Shown: positions 27,101 to 36,442 of the stretch, one piece after another
How the letters are laid out: the number at the start of each line of letters is the position of its first letter
How positions within the stretch are numbered: position 1 is the stretch's first letter
NCBI GenBank assembly: GCA_946406115.1
Contig: OX291542.1
Span: 2,008,959-2,072,958 of the forward strand
DNA length: 64,000 nucleotides
DNA from: Apoda limacodes
Lineage: Eukaryota; Arthropoda; Insecta; Lepidoptera; Limacodidae
Direction of reading: 5' to 3'
Translations under genes and position numbers: made by a program
The notes under the pieces: generated by a model
Database searches by the model: none
The model's input: the letters and a program-made list of their open reading frames with translations, nothing else
Told to the model about the DNA's origin: nothing

Positions 27101-29033
27101 GACAAATCACAGTCATTTGTAAGTGAACATAGAGATGATAAAGACAGGAAGAGTGATTTTAAAAATAGTGCCTCCTCTGAGACAAATGTATCTGTCGACA
27201 AAAAATACGATGCCAAGGACAAATCACAGTCATATGTAAGTGAACATAGAGATAATAATGACAAGAACAAAGATTTTAAAACGCGTGCCTCCTCCGAGAC
27301 ACAAGTATCTGTCGATAACAAATCCGATGTCAAGGACAAATCACAGTCATATGTAAGTGAACATAGAGATAATAAAGACAGGAAGAGTGATTTTAAAAAG
27401 AGTGCCTCCTCTGAGACAAATGTATCTGTCGACAAAAAATACGATGCCAAGGACAAATCCCAGTCATATGTAAGTGAACATAGAGATAATAATGACAAGA
27501 ATAAAGATTTTAAAAGGCGTGCCTCCTCCGAGACACAAGTATCTGTCGACAACAAATCCGTTGTCAAGGACAAATCACAGTCATATGTAAGTGAACATAG
27601 AGATAATAAAGACAGGAAGAGTGATTTTAAAAAGAGTGCCTCCTCTGAGACAAATGTATCTGTCGACAAAAACTACGATGCCAAGGACAAATCACAGTCA
27701 TATGTAAGTGAACATAGAGATAATAACGACAGGGATAAAGATTCTAAAAAGAGTGCCTCCTCCGAGACACAAGTATCTGTCGACAACAAATCCGATGTCA
27801 AGGACAAATCACAGTCATATGTAAGTGAACATAGAGATAATAAAGACAGGAAGAGTGATTTTAAAAAGAGTGCCTCCTCTGAGACAAATGTATCTGTCGA
27901 CAAAAAATACGATGCCAAGGACAAATCCCAGTCATATGTAAGTGAACATAGAGATAATAATGACAAGAATAAAGATTTTAAAACGCGTGCCTCCTCCGAG
28001 ACACAAGTATCTGTCGACAACAAATCCGATGTCAAGGACAAATCACAGTCATATGTAAGTGAACATAGAGATAATAAAGACAGGAAGAGTGATTTTAAAA
28101 AGAGTGCCTCCTCTGAGACAAATGTATCTGTCGACAAAAAATACGATGCCAAGTACAAATCACAGTCATATGTAAGTGAACATAAAGATAATAACGACAG
28201 GGATAAAGATTCTAAAAAGAGTGCCTCCTCCGAGACACAAGTATCTGTCGACAACAAATCCGATGTCAAGGACAAATCACAGTCATATATAAGTCAACAT
28301 ATTGATAAGAACGGCAAGAATAATATTTTTGTAAAGAGTGACTCATACAATAAACAAACATCCTTTGAAAAAAAATACAGTGCCCATACTGATTCAAAAA
28401 CACTGGTTACTGATCATATCTATGAAAACGATAAAACTGAAAATTTTAAAAAAAGGTTCACACCTCAGAAGCAAGTATTCTTTGACAACACATATAATGC
28501 TGGTACCGACTTTAACACATATTTTATTGATCATCGAGATAAAAGCGGTTACAATGAAGATTATAAGAAGAGTGACGCATCTATGAAGCACCCATCCGTG
28601 CACAACAATTATAACGCTGACAGAGATTCAAAATCGTCTTTTATTAAACATAGCATTAATAATGGCTTCTCTAGTTTTAATAAAAGAAGAGACTTATCTA
28701 AGAAATTTAAATCCGTAGAAAAGAAATATGATGCCGATTACTCTCACTCCGGGTCATCTGTTTCTAAACATAGTGATATAAACAGCTACACTTATGATTT
28801 TAAAAAAAATGACCTATACAAGAAACGACACTCAGTAGAATTATATAATGCTGATGTTCAACAACCAAAGTTATCTGTTTCTCATGGCGGAAGTAGCAAG
28901 TCAGAAAAGCGACCAACAGAAATCTCTGATATATCCAATGAAAATAGTGTCGTAAAATATAATTATCGTGGTAAACGGCGGTCAGATTCATCGAGTGAAC
29001 ATAATAAAAGAATAAAGAAAGCAGGACTATTGG
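3135..29033 (+). CDS. Giant exon of a sericin-like repetitive structural protein (8,633 codons)
   Basis: The exon runs from the acceptor acag at 3131-3134 to a donor ggtaagc (GT at 29034) and is open for 25,899 bases, phase 1 to phase 1. No ATG opens it; the frame continues upstream to the splice site (reading D-V-K-K-N-C-G-S-S-S), so it is an internal exon. Residues 1 to about 335 are diverged copies of a 37-39 residue motif (K-N-G, D-Y-K-K, Y-E-R-K). Then come 206 near-identical 39-residue units (4139-28240) and a diverged tail of about 260 residues ending K-K-A-G-L-L-G. A unit has about 7 Lys, 6 Asp, 6 Ser, 3 Asn and 2 Tyr, is near neutral, and lacks Cys, Gly, Pro, Trp and Met. The only Cys is near the start. 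No transmembrane segment is seen and the protein should be disordered; this exon alone would encode about 1 MDa. Large Ser-rich repeat exons between tiny exons are typical of lepidopteran sericins (silk glue). That function is inferred; a cuticle, egg-glue or other secreted disordered protein is possible. Confidence 0.72.
7437..9540 (+). repeat. Third higher-order duplication, offset 1,053 bases (9 units)
   Basis: The rare unit carrying gaacatagagaaaataacgac occurs at about 7,705 and 8,758, and its neighbours (the H-K-D-N-K-D unit and the D-R-D-E-D units) repeat in the same order. The offset is 1,053 bases or nine units. Limits are approximate. Confidence 0.6.
14222..20305 (+). repeat. Higher-order duplication: two 3,042-base blocks (26 units each)
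   Basis: Positions 14222-17263 and 17264-20305 appear the same unit by unit at an offset of 3,042 bases (26 x 117). Rare markers recur at that spacing, for example the Lys-to-Gln change in 'gttgtcaaggacc' (14350 and 17392), the 'aaatccaatgtc' unit, the 'aagagttatttt' unit and the 'actagtatctgtcaac' unit. Boundaries are approximate; I compared marker positions and translated stretches by eye. A real segmental duplication by unequal crossing-over is likely, but an assembly artefact cannot be excluded from sequence alone. Confidence 0.8.
20190..23317 (+). repeat. Second higher-order duplication of about 1.5 kb with one extra unit
   Basis: Block 20190-21129 recurs at 21711-22650 at an offset of 1,521 bases (13 units), including the rare 'gagtgcgtcctcc' variant. 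The continuation 21130 to about 21680 recurs from 22768 at an offset of 1,638 bases (14 units), so the second copy gained one 117-base unit. This is a clean footprint of unequal exchange in unit-sized steps. Confidence 0.75.
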
Positions 29034-29083
29034 GTAAGCATTGCAATCAATTAACTCATCTATACGTATAATAAAAAAGTAAC

Positions 29084-29353
29084 TTAAAAAAATTAAACAG
29101 ACTTCATAACTGTAATTTATTTAATTAATAACTAAAAAGGGGGAAATAATAGTTACATGTTTAAAAAATCTTTTGTAAATATAAGAACGGGCATACAAGT
29201 TGTTGCGTGCGGACGCTTCTGAGTGGCACCGATCTCAAAAAAAATGTTTTCATATTTAATTGAGATTTTCTTTAAAGATCAAACATTCATTTCATCCTTT
29301 TTAGTTATTAATTAAATAAATTACAGGTTTGAAGTCAGTTTAATTTTTTTTAA
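29084..29353. repeat. Inverted repeat / hairpin, arms about 57 bases
   Basis: The left arm 29084-29140 and the right arm 29296-29353 are reverse complements with only a few mismatches; both share the core taatttatttaattaataac and its complement. The loop is about 155 bases. It lies just 50 bases inside the intron that follows the giant exon. It could be a small foldback transposon or a structural intron element. Confidence 0.8.
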
Positions 29354-30159
29354 TTAATTTTTTATTTGTAATTGAAACTCATTACTAAAAATTTTTTTTT
29401 TTTTTTTTTCGTTCGAGTAACTTTACTCAATAATTTCTTTGTCTTTTACGTGTAGTTTTAGATGATATCATAGTATCTACTGTGATACATGAAGTGTATT
29501 ACTCGATTAATTCTTAAATTGCTGAGCCACTTTCTGAAATTTTTATCGAGATTGTTTAGCTAGAGCCTAATTGCATGCAAACATGTTTTAGAAATACGCT
29601 GTTAATCCAACAATACGTTTTTCTAGTGACTGATACACACTTAACTCTCTATCTCAAATACTACTAAACTGATTTTAATGAAACTTGCACTGTTCCCTAA
29701 GTTCGACTATACCTAGTCCAACTAAAAAGCATTTTTTGCAATCCGAAGTTTTTGAGACATGCAAACATACATTCATACATACACATACATATCAAATTTG
29801 GCACACATGTTTGTAGACTGTTTCTCTTGGTCACGCCGTAACTTCTGATAAAAGAAAGAAAAAGGGTCAAGTACGAGTCGAACTAGCGCACTAAGGGTAA
29901 ACTGATTGTAATGAAATTTTGGTAAATTGTTGTGCAAATGCTGGAGAAGGTTCCTGAGAAAGAAAAATTGATCATGTGCGAGTCGGACCCGCGTATTTAA
30001 TGGAAACCGGTTGTTATGAATGAAATTAATTTTTACGAAAGTGTTAGTTTTCTAGTCGATTTTCGCAGCCCGAAAGCCTATGAAGAGAGCTTTGGCCTAA
30101 GATGAGTCAGTGAAAAGGCTCCTAGAAGTGACTATTTACAAGGGTATGTTTTGGAGTTA

Positions 30160-30470
30160 ACTTCAAAGCAAATTCACCTAGTTTTGGCTTTTTTGATTTG
30201 TTTTTATAAGCATTCTGGTCTCAGATGACTGACTCTGATTATCAAGCCGGAAGGTGGCCACAGGAACTCAGTAATGAAACAACGCAACCCCATCGAGTTT
30301 GGGCTTGTTTGATTTATCGTGACAAGCACTCTGGTTTTACATGATAATCAGGTGCTGCTGATGATAAAACCGTTTAATGGCCCTAAGAACCCTGTAACAA
30401 AATTACGCAACACTATTGAGTTTGGGCTCATTTGATTGGTCGTGACAAGTACTCTGGTTTTATCCAGGTT
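30160..30470. repeat. Imperfect 120-base triplicate
   Basis: Three diverged copies share 'gttt(g)ggct', 'tttgattt' (about 30192, 30308 and 30431) and 'aagcactctggttt'. The spacing is about 116-123 bases. Old, non-coding. Confidence 0.55.
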
Positions 30471-30559
30471 CTGAGACAATTGCACTTTAACAATATACCC
30501 CAGTCGCGCGTCGGAGCTCACACGCACTTTTTATAGTTATATATCATAACATAAAGTTT

Positions 30560-30720
30560 TAAAATGGTAAGGTTTTTTTAGTGGCAAACAAGCTAACGGT
30601 CTGCGTAATGGTAAGCGGTCACCGCAGCCTATGGACGCTTGCAACACCTGCAACTTGCAACATCTGCGTAACTATTGGATAAGCACAAAAAAAAATGAGA
30701 TCTGTGTTAGATAAAAGCCG
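30560..30720. mobile_element. Lepidopteran short interspersed repeat fragment
   Basis: The wording 'gtggcaaacaagc' followed by 'ggtaagcggtcaccgcagcc' and 'tatggacgcttgcaac' matches a repeat family that I know as frequent in moth and butterfly genomes. The class is not assigned from this copy. It supports the taxonomic call. Confidence 0.55.
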
Positions 30721-30749
30721 TGTAACGTCTCTAGCTATTAGGTGGTTTT

Positions 30750-31530
30750 TTCTCCTTTTTAGGGTTCCGTAGCCAAATGGCAAAAAACGGAACCCCTTAT
30801 GGATTCGTCATGTCTGTCTGTCCGTCCGTATGTCACAGCCACTTTTTTCCGAAACTATAAAAGCTATTACTGTTGAAACATGGTAAGTAGATGTATTATG
30901 TGAACCGCACTAAGATTTTTACGCAAAAATAGAAAAAAAACAATACATTTTGGGGGTTCCCCATACTTAGAACTGAAACTCAAAAATGTTTTTTTCATCA
31001 AACCAATACGTGTGGGGTATTTATGGATAGATCTTCAAAAATGATATTGAGGTTTAATATAGCATTTTTTTTAAACTGAATAGTTTGCGCGAGAGACACT
31101 TCCAAAGTGGTGTGTGCCCCCCCCCTGTAACTTCTGAAATAAGAGAATGATAAAATTATTAAAAAATATGATGTACATTACCATGCAAACTTCCACCGAA
31201 AGTTAGTTTGAACGAGATCTAGTAAGTAGTTTTTTTTAATACGTCATAAATCGTAAACCGCAATTTACCTTTCATTCAATCAACTCACATATAAAAATAA
31301 AAAAAAACATATAATTTCAAAAACATAAACCTTATGCATAAACCGTGAACCATTATTTTCTAATAATAAATCTGTAAAATGTACCTTAGTAAATAATAAT
31401 TATAATTTGCGCATGAGGGCAGTAGTCGTTAAAACTCGTGCGCGCGGAGCTAATTTTGTTTATAGATAATGGTACGGAACCCTTCGTGCGCAAGTCCGAC
31501 TCGCACTATGCCGATTTTTTATTTTAAAAC
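30750..31530. mobile_element. Lepidopteran 'gggttccgtagcc' family non-autonomous element
   Basis: One end reads agggttccgtagccaaatgg and the other reads cggaacccttcgtgcgcaag followed by tccgactcgcac. This pair of ends is characteristic of a non-autonomous repeat common in Lepidoptera. The middle is AT-rich and non-coding. Confidence 0.6.
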
Positions 31531-31638
31531 AATATGACTGCTATTTTATCAATAAATAAAAATAGAAATGACATAAATTTGTTTTAATATAACTACATTT
31601 TATTCTACGTTAATATGTGTGTGTGTATTTTTTACTAG

Positions 31639-31674
31639 GTGTCGAGCGTGCATTGGGAGGCGGCGTCAACAACG
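31639..31674 (+). CDS. Micro-exon (36 bases) of the repeat-protein gene
   Basis: Acceptor ttttttactag ends at 31638 and donor gtaagc starts at 31675. The giant exon leaves one base (G); with GT here it forms Gly, and the exon reads V-E-R-A-L-G-G-G-V-N-N before leaving in phase 1. The V-E-R motif echoes the exon at 557-610. Splice sites and phase fit exactly on both sides, but 36 bases is little evidence and no transcript was seen. Confidence 0.55.
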
Positions 31675-31722
31675 GTAAGCCATGCCAAAATTACAAAATG
31701 AGTAATAGTACTAACAATATAA

Positions 31723-31988
31723 CTCCGCAGTCCGCACAAACACTTTATATGTTAAGTAACGCCCTCCGCAGTCCGCATAAACACTTTATATGTTAACTGA
31801 CGCCCTCCGCAGACCGCACAACCACTTTATATGTTATGTGACGCCCTCCGAAGTCCGGAGGATAACATATAAAGTGTTTGTGCGGACTGCGGAGGGCGTC
31901 ACTTAATATATAAAGTGTTTGTGCGGACTGCGGAGGCCGTCACTTAACATATAAAGTGTTTGGGCGGACTGCGGAGGTCGTCACTTAA
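31723..31988. repeat. Palindromic tandem array (three units forward, three reversed)
   Basis: Three copies of a 41-base unit containing ccgcagtccgcacaaacac and tttatatgtt run from 31723 to about 31850. They are followed by three copies in the opposite orientation to 31988, so the whole forms a long foldback centred near 31853. It starts 50 bases after the micro-exon donor. Confidence 0.88.
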
Positions 31989-32642
31989 GAAATCATTTTT
32001 CATTTCACTGGCTCGAAAAGGCTAACGATGTCGTTTAAAAGACCTTAAAAAAAGAAAAGGAAAAGACACATTTATTTGGAAATACGTAATAGGTACATAA
32101 TTTTGGTTGTTTTTATAAACATATTATTTTTTTTAAATAAACTTAAAGTTAATAATTAAATACATGAGTAACTCCACCAGTGACGTAAAATACCGCGAAA
32201 AATAGGTAAGTACATCTGAGCGTGCGATTTGTTGACAACAAGCAGACATACTAAAGGCGCTCAACCTATTTCAGAGACTTATAGTGTTGTTATCTATACT
32301 TAATTATACTACCTATTTAAAATTAGTATTTATACTTGTTACATTCATAAGTAATAAAAGACTAATTAATGTTTTTCTGGTATCTTGTTTGTATTTTCCT
32401 CGCTATAGTGAGATGAAAAAATGTTTGTTTCGCACAGCTGGAAATTTTGTTTGGGTTTCATGCCTTAGAATCCCTCGCTTTGCTCAGGATTTAATTTTTG
32501 AACAACTTACTTCGCTCGTGGGTTCAATCTTTGATTCCTTCGCTTGCTCTGTATTCAATATAGACACTCATGCCAATAAGCAACTTTTCAGCCTTGCATA
32601 ACATAACATAACATAACATAACATATAACTATTGTTTTTCAG
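31989..32642 (+). other. Intron remainder with (ataac)n repeat
   Basis: AT-rich intron between the 31674 donor and the exon at 32643. A short pentanucleotide run (ataac repeats, about 32599-32626) lies just before the acceptor tgtttttcag at 32642. A 105-codon open stretch near 32284-32601 has no recognisable feature. Confidence 0.5.
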
Positions 32643-32696
32643 TCGTGAAAGATGTTGAAAGCACCGTGGAGCAGCTCGGCGGCGCAGCAGCAGCAG
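32643..32696 (+). CDS. Small coding exon (54 bases) of the repeat-protein gene, Ala-rich end
   Basis: Acceptor attgtttttcag ends at 32642 and donor gtacct begins at 32697. In phase 1 it reads V-V-K-D-V-E-S-T-V-E-Q-L-G-G-A-A-A-A and leaves one G. Same length, same phase and same V-K-D-V-E-x-T core as the exon at 557-610, so the two probably arose by duplication around the giant exon. Its neighbours are the 36-base exon 970 bases upstream and the possible terminal exon at 37646. Confidence 0.62.
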
Positions 32697-32897
32697 GTAC
32701 CTACCTTGTTATTTATCCTCCTTCTACTGATGATATGTAATAAGTTAAATATCAGTTTATACAATGTATCTTCACTTAAGAATTTAGCGCAGACGGAGCC
32801 GCTGGTAAATGCTAGTTATCAATATATTCATCGAATTGTAAAAAGTTTGATTCCCGCACGGGACAAACATTTATGTCATGTACATTTGTGTTTGTCA

Positions 32898-33248
32898 TTA
32901 AGAGGATACGATTCGCCTACAAACGATTTTCCAACTTCAAAAATCAAATACTGTGTAATTTTGTAGGCGTGATCTCAAGCCGAATATAGAGTCTGTGGTT
33001 TTCCAAAATCCTAAAAAATGTTTTCATCAACTTTTAATCTTATTCGAGATCTGTATGAAAAACTAGAATCATGTGTAGCTTTTAAACTTTATAATTTAAT
33101 CGGAAACTGGCAAACTGAGGACATGGATATTTAATACTAGAGCTCATCTTCAAAATTTCATGGTGTTTGAGTTTTAGGTGTCTTAATTAAGTGGTAAATT
33201 CGTTTGTATGAAGCACGCTGTGAGGCGCTGCGAATCGTATTCTCTTAA
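32898..33248. mobile_element. MITE with TTAA target duplication
   Basis: The ends are reverse complements: ttaagaggatacgattcgc at 32898 and gcgaatcgtattctcttaa ending at 33248, with one mismatch. Both ends carry TTAA, as expected for piggyBac-type or similar insertion. Length is 351 bases and there is no transposase inside, so it is non-autonomous. Confidence 0.8.
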
Positions 33249-33699
33249 CCTTCGTGTTATCTTTGTATAATAATATGTACATATATGTATGTATTTAGGG
33301 TGGACTCATCCAATTTAATGATAAAACAAAATATGTAATAAAAACTTCGGTATTTTAGTAATATCTTCTTCTTTATTTTAATTAGGAACATAAATGAGTT
33401 TTTCATTTACAATAATAAGGATGATAAACTTATTTAGGATTACTATTTTTAGACTTATAGCTAATAATCGAAACCTTTTTGACTTTGATAATTTCGTGAT
33501 AATCACTTTAAGTCCGTGATACATACTCAGCTAATTACGTTATGACGGAATTGCATGTGCCAAAAATATTTTGGCTAAAATTTAATATTTCACGATATTC
33601 GTTTTGTTATGGGTCGGTCGTTTTCAGATTAATTGAATAGATGAGCAACACAAGTAAAAATCAATTTAAAAGTCCCAACCTAAATATGTACATTTAAAG

Positions 33700-35567
33700 C
33701 TATTGATCATCATCGTTTCTATCTGTCACACTGCAAGCGTCACACATAAATATTTGTTGTTGGCTTCCTTTTGGTATATCTTGACTTTGGCAATGCACAT
33801 GATAGGGTAACGTACAAAAAGAACAAGTTATCCATTCAGCTCCATTTTTTACAACACGTCGTTGGAGTAAAGTCCATCACACGTGTGACATGTTCAATCG
33901 TCTTCTGGTAGTGACATTTTTAGCTTCTTTTGAGTAATTGGCTTAGCTTTTCCCTTGAATGTTGCAGATACAGACATTTTTCTTATAGGCTTTTGCTGTA
34001 GCTGTTGTGGTGTGTGGTTAGTTTGCAGTTTTGAAGTTGACTAGGTGAAAAGGTGATAACCTTCCAGCTTTAGGAAAAGTCCTTTTAGAAATCTGTTTCT
34101 TCGCTTTGGGTTTCCATTTAGGTAGTATCCGAATAAACTTCAATTTTCTTCAGTTTAGGAGGCGAAGAATTTGCTGCATTTAAATCTGCTTCGTTACGCA
34201 TGACCCTAAACCATTAATAAGCAATAGCTTATGGTGGTAAATTCTTGTTCTGGTTCTTGTGATGTCGAATCATTGAGGGGGTCGCTGATAGTTGTGTTGA
34301 TTTTGGTGTTAGGGATCGAATCTTCAAGATCCTCTTCGATCAGATTTTTTTGTATTGGCTCCGTGGGAAGGGCTTTGTCTGTAAGCCGGCTGGGCGTGAT
34401 AGCTTCTGGACACACTGCTGTTTTGTTTAATGGATAGATACCTGTCTTTTCAAAACCTGCTCTTATGTTTGATGGACTGAAACTTCTCTCATATGCTGGA
34501 CTCAAAAATTTATGAAAGTCAAAACATGTCGGCACTGAACTTGGATTAAGCGGTCGAAAGACCCCGACGTCAAGTGGCTGCTTGCAACATGTATGTGCAG
34601 GCATTGTGAATAATATGATCTTATTAGATTGAGTATAAGCTAAAACATTCGGGGAAATGTGGCTGGCATGTGAATCCATTATGAGCAAAACCGGCCTAGC
34701 TGGAGGAATGTTTTTGGAGAAAAACTCCAACTCCAGCCATTCCAAAAACAAATCCGCATTTATCCAACCTTTTGGAGAAAGTCGTGTCAAACTATTTGGA
34801 AGAGAACCAGAACTTAATTGTGGTATATTTCGTACCCCTTTGAAAATCGTCATCGGTGGAAGAAAACATCCAGAAGCATTTATGGCAGCTAGTACTGTAG
34901 TGGTGGTACCTTTTTCGGCGTATGTACGGTTATAAACATACTGTATTCCAATCTTTAATACTATTTTGGAAGGTTTGTTAACGAACATTAAGCCTGTCTT
35001 GTCCCAATTCCATATTTTATCCGGGGATTGTAACAAATCGTGCTCAATCAGAGTCTTATCTAACTTTTCATAAAAGTCAGCAAGGATAGCAGGATTGGAA
35101 CAACTAGCTCGGCCACTAGACAAATTCTCCGGTGTTCGCAACGATAAGCCATAACGCTGTTTATAACTGACCCACCAGTTCCAACCAGCAAAACCTTTCT
35201 CTGAGCTAAAGCAATGTTTAGGATTTTTTGCCTCTGCCAACGAAAAGGCAATTTTTCGAATTTGGTTCACTGTAAGGCCAAACCCGAGCTCCTGCATTTC
35301 AATAACATAAGCAACTAATTTTTGCTCTAATTCAACCGGTAGTGAAAACGGTCTTCCAATTTTAGACATAATAAATTGAGTTTCGATTCCTTTGTCTCTT
35401 TTTTCTTTCGCACGACGAATATTATCTTTAAGAGTAGTCCATGGAATACCGAATTCTTTAGATGCGCGGTAAACAGTCATATTTTTCCCTAATACATTTT
35501 CGACTGCGGTTCTCAGCGTCGCTTCATTGTATTTTCTATTTTTTTTATTATCTTCTTGTTTCTCCAT
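33700..35567 (-). mobile_element. Tigger/pogo-type DNA transposon, decayed
   Basis: A transposase reading frame (see separate entry) plus about 500 bases beyond its present stop. There the minus strand still encodes a cysteine/histidine-rich tail (W-I-T-C-S-F-C, then Y-H-V-H-C, then C-D-A-C) ending at a stop near 33700-33702. The original protein therefore seems to have continued with a zinc-finger-like C-terminus that is now cut off by stops and a frameshift. Terminal inverted repeats were not identified. Confidence 0.75.
34206..35567 (-). pseudogene. Pogo/Tigger-like DDE transposase, C-terminally truncated
   Basis: Starting at the ATG at 35565-35567 (M-E-K-Q-E-D) it encodes about 453 residues. 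The N-terminal 60 residues form a CENP-B/psq-type helix-turn-helix (Y-N-E-A-T-L, A-S-K-E-F-G-I-P-W-T-T-L). A DDE_1 domain follows, with the first Asp in W-N-W-D-K-T-G, the second in L-L-I-M-D-S-H-A-S-H and the third in K-Q-P-L-D-V-G-V-F. About ten residues appear missing after that motif relative to what is usual, and the zinc-finger-like tail is out of frame downstream. It is a transposon gene inserted antisense in the host intron. The catalytic triad is present but the element is probably dead. Confidence 0.82.
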
Positions 35568-36415
35568 TATATCTGTTAAAAAATAAAACACTGAAACAAC
35601 TCATTTAATTCCGTGACAACAATTTTGAAAAATAAAATCTATAGGTATTACATTTTTTAATATTGTTTTACTTGACGTAAACGTTCAAATTAACCTAAAA
35701 AATTCCTTACCTAGTTTTTTACGTACATCACATTTGCATACGTTAAATCCGTGACATAGCTCAGATTCAAAACTTAAAAATTCGTTATTTTTATGGGTTG
35801 ACAAAATAAGAAATTATACTAAAACCACTTACCCTTAGCTAACACCAAGCAACAAGTCACAATCTGCACTGGTCTAACTCTAAACTATGTAAGTTTTGTT
35901 GCAATCTATCCACATTTAGTATTTATTTTTAAATATTTACCAAAAAACAAACGTTCAATGGCTGCGCAGCGCACAAAACTAAGCGCGGGCGGACAAATCT
36001 GTCATTTGTTACTATCTCTTTCGCACGATTCAAACCAACCTTTTCAGAGAAACATAAGACTTATTGCTTAACCCTAAGGTTTAAATTACAAATGTGTATT
36101 TGTCTTACTTAACTCAGTACCAGCTTCCAAACAGACTATCACGAAATTAGGATCATCACTTAATTGCGTGAGTTTACTAAGAATAAGTATATTTTTATCC
36201 ATTGTTTGGTATCCATACTACAAGCTTTTAAGTTTAGGACCAGATGGCTCTGTGTGTAATGCTCAATAATAATAATAATGATGATTATTTTTTCTTTTTA
36301 TTACTTTTCTCTTTGTTTCTTCCCTTTGGCGTTTTGACGGATTTGGAGAAGTATATTATGATACAACGTAAAATTAAATGAAAATTTGTATAATAAATGA
36401 AAAAATAATATTGAA

Positions 36416-36442
36416 AGAAAGAAAGAAAGAAAGAAAGAAAAA
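36416..36442. repeat. (gaaa)n microsatellite, likely tail of a reversed non-LTR element
   Basis: Six to seven gaaa repeats followed by aacatttacttgacactc. A similar gaaagaaagaaa run starts the reverse-oriented insertion at 44151, so this may be the tail of a related short non-LTR insertion. Confidence 0.5.

Larger units (their letters stand above)
4139..28240 (+). repeat. Coding tandem array: 206 units of exactly 117 bases
   Basis: The distance between the first gta-tc(c/t) at 4139 and the last at 28241 is 24,102 bases, which is 206 x 117 with no remainder. Each unit contains KDKSQSYVSEHR and SSET. Three classes recur: one with D-K-N-K-D-F-K-T-R, one with D-R-K-S-D-F-K-K-S and Y-D-A-K, and one with D-R-D-K-D-S-K-K-S. 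The second usually alternates with the first or third, giving a 234-base dimer. Most units carry a GTCGAC palindrome at the V-D codons. The long open frames on the opposite strand follow from the repeat and are not genes. Confidence 0.95.
29034..31638 (+). other. Intron after the giant exon, filled with interspersed repeats
   Basis: Runs from donor gtaagc at 29034 to acceptor ttttttactag at 31638. It holds a long hairpin (29084-29353), a poly-T run near 29393-29410, SINE/LINE-like debris with 'actgattttaatgaaact' wording, a 120-base triplicate (30160-30470) and two well-known lepidopteran repeat families (30560-30720 and 30750-31530). No exon was found in it. Confidence 0.55.

Noticed and set aside
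4108..28275. Very long open frames on the minus strand opposite the giant exon (up to about 1,200 codons, Leu/Ser-rich)
   Set aside because: They are a by-product of the 117-base unit lacking stop codons in one antisense frame. They break wherever a unit carries a chance change, and they have no splice or start signals.
34231..34935. Plus-strand open frames within the Tigger region
   Set aside because: They lie opposite a transposase with clear DDE motifs and show no features of their own.
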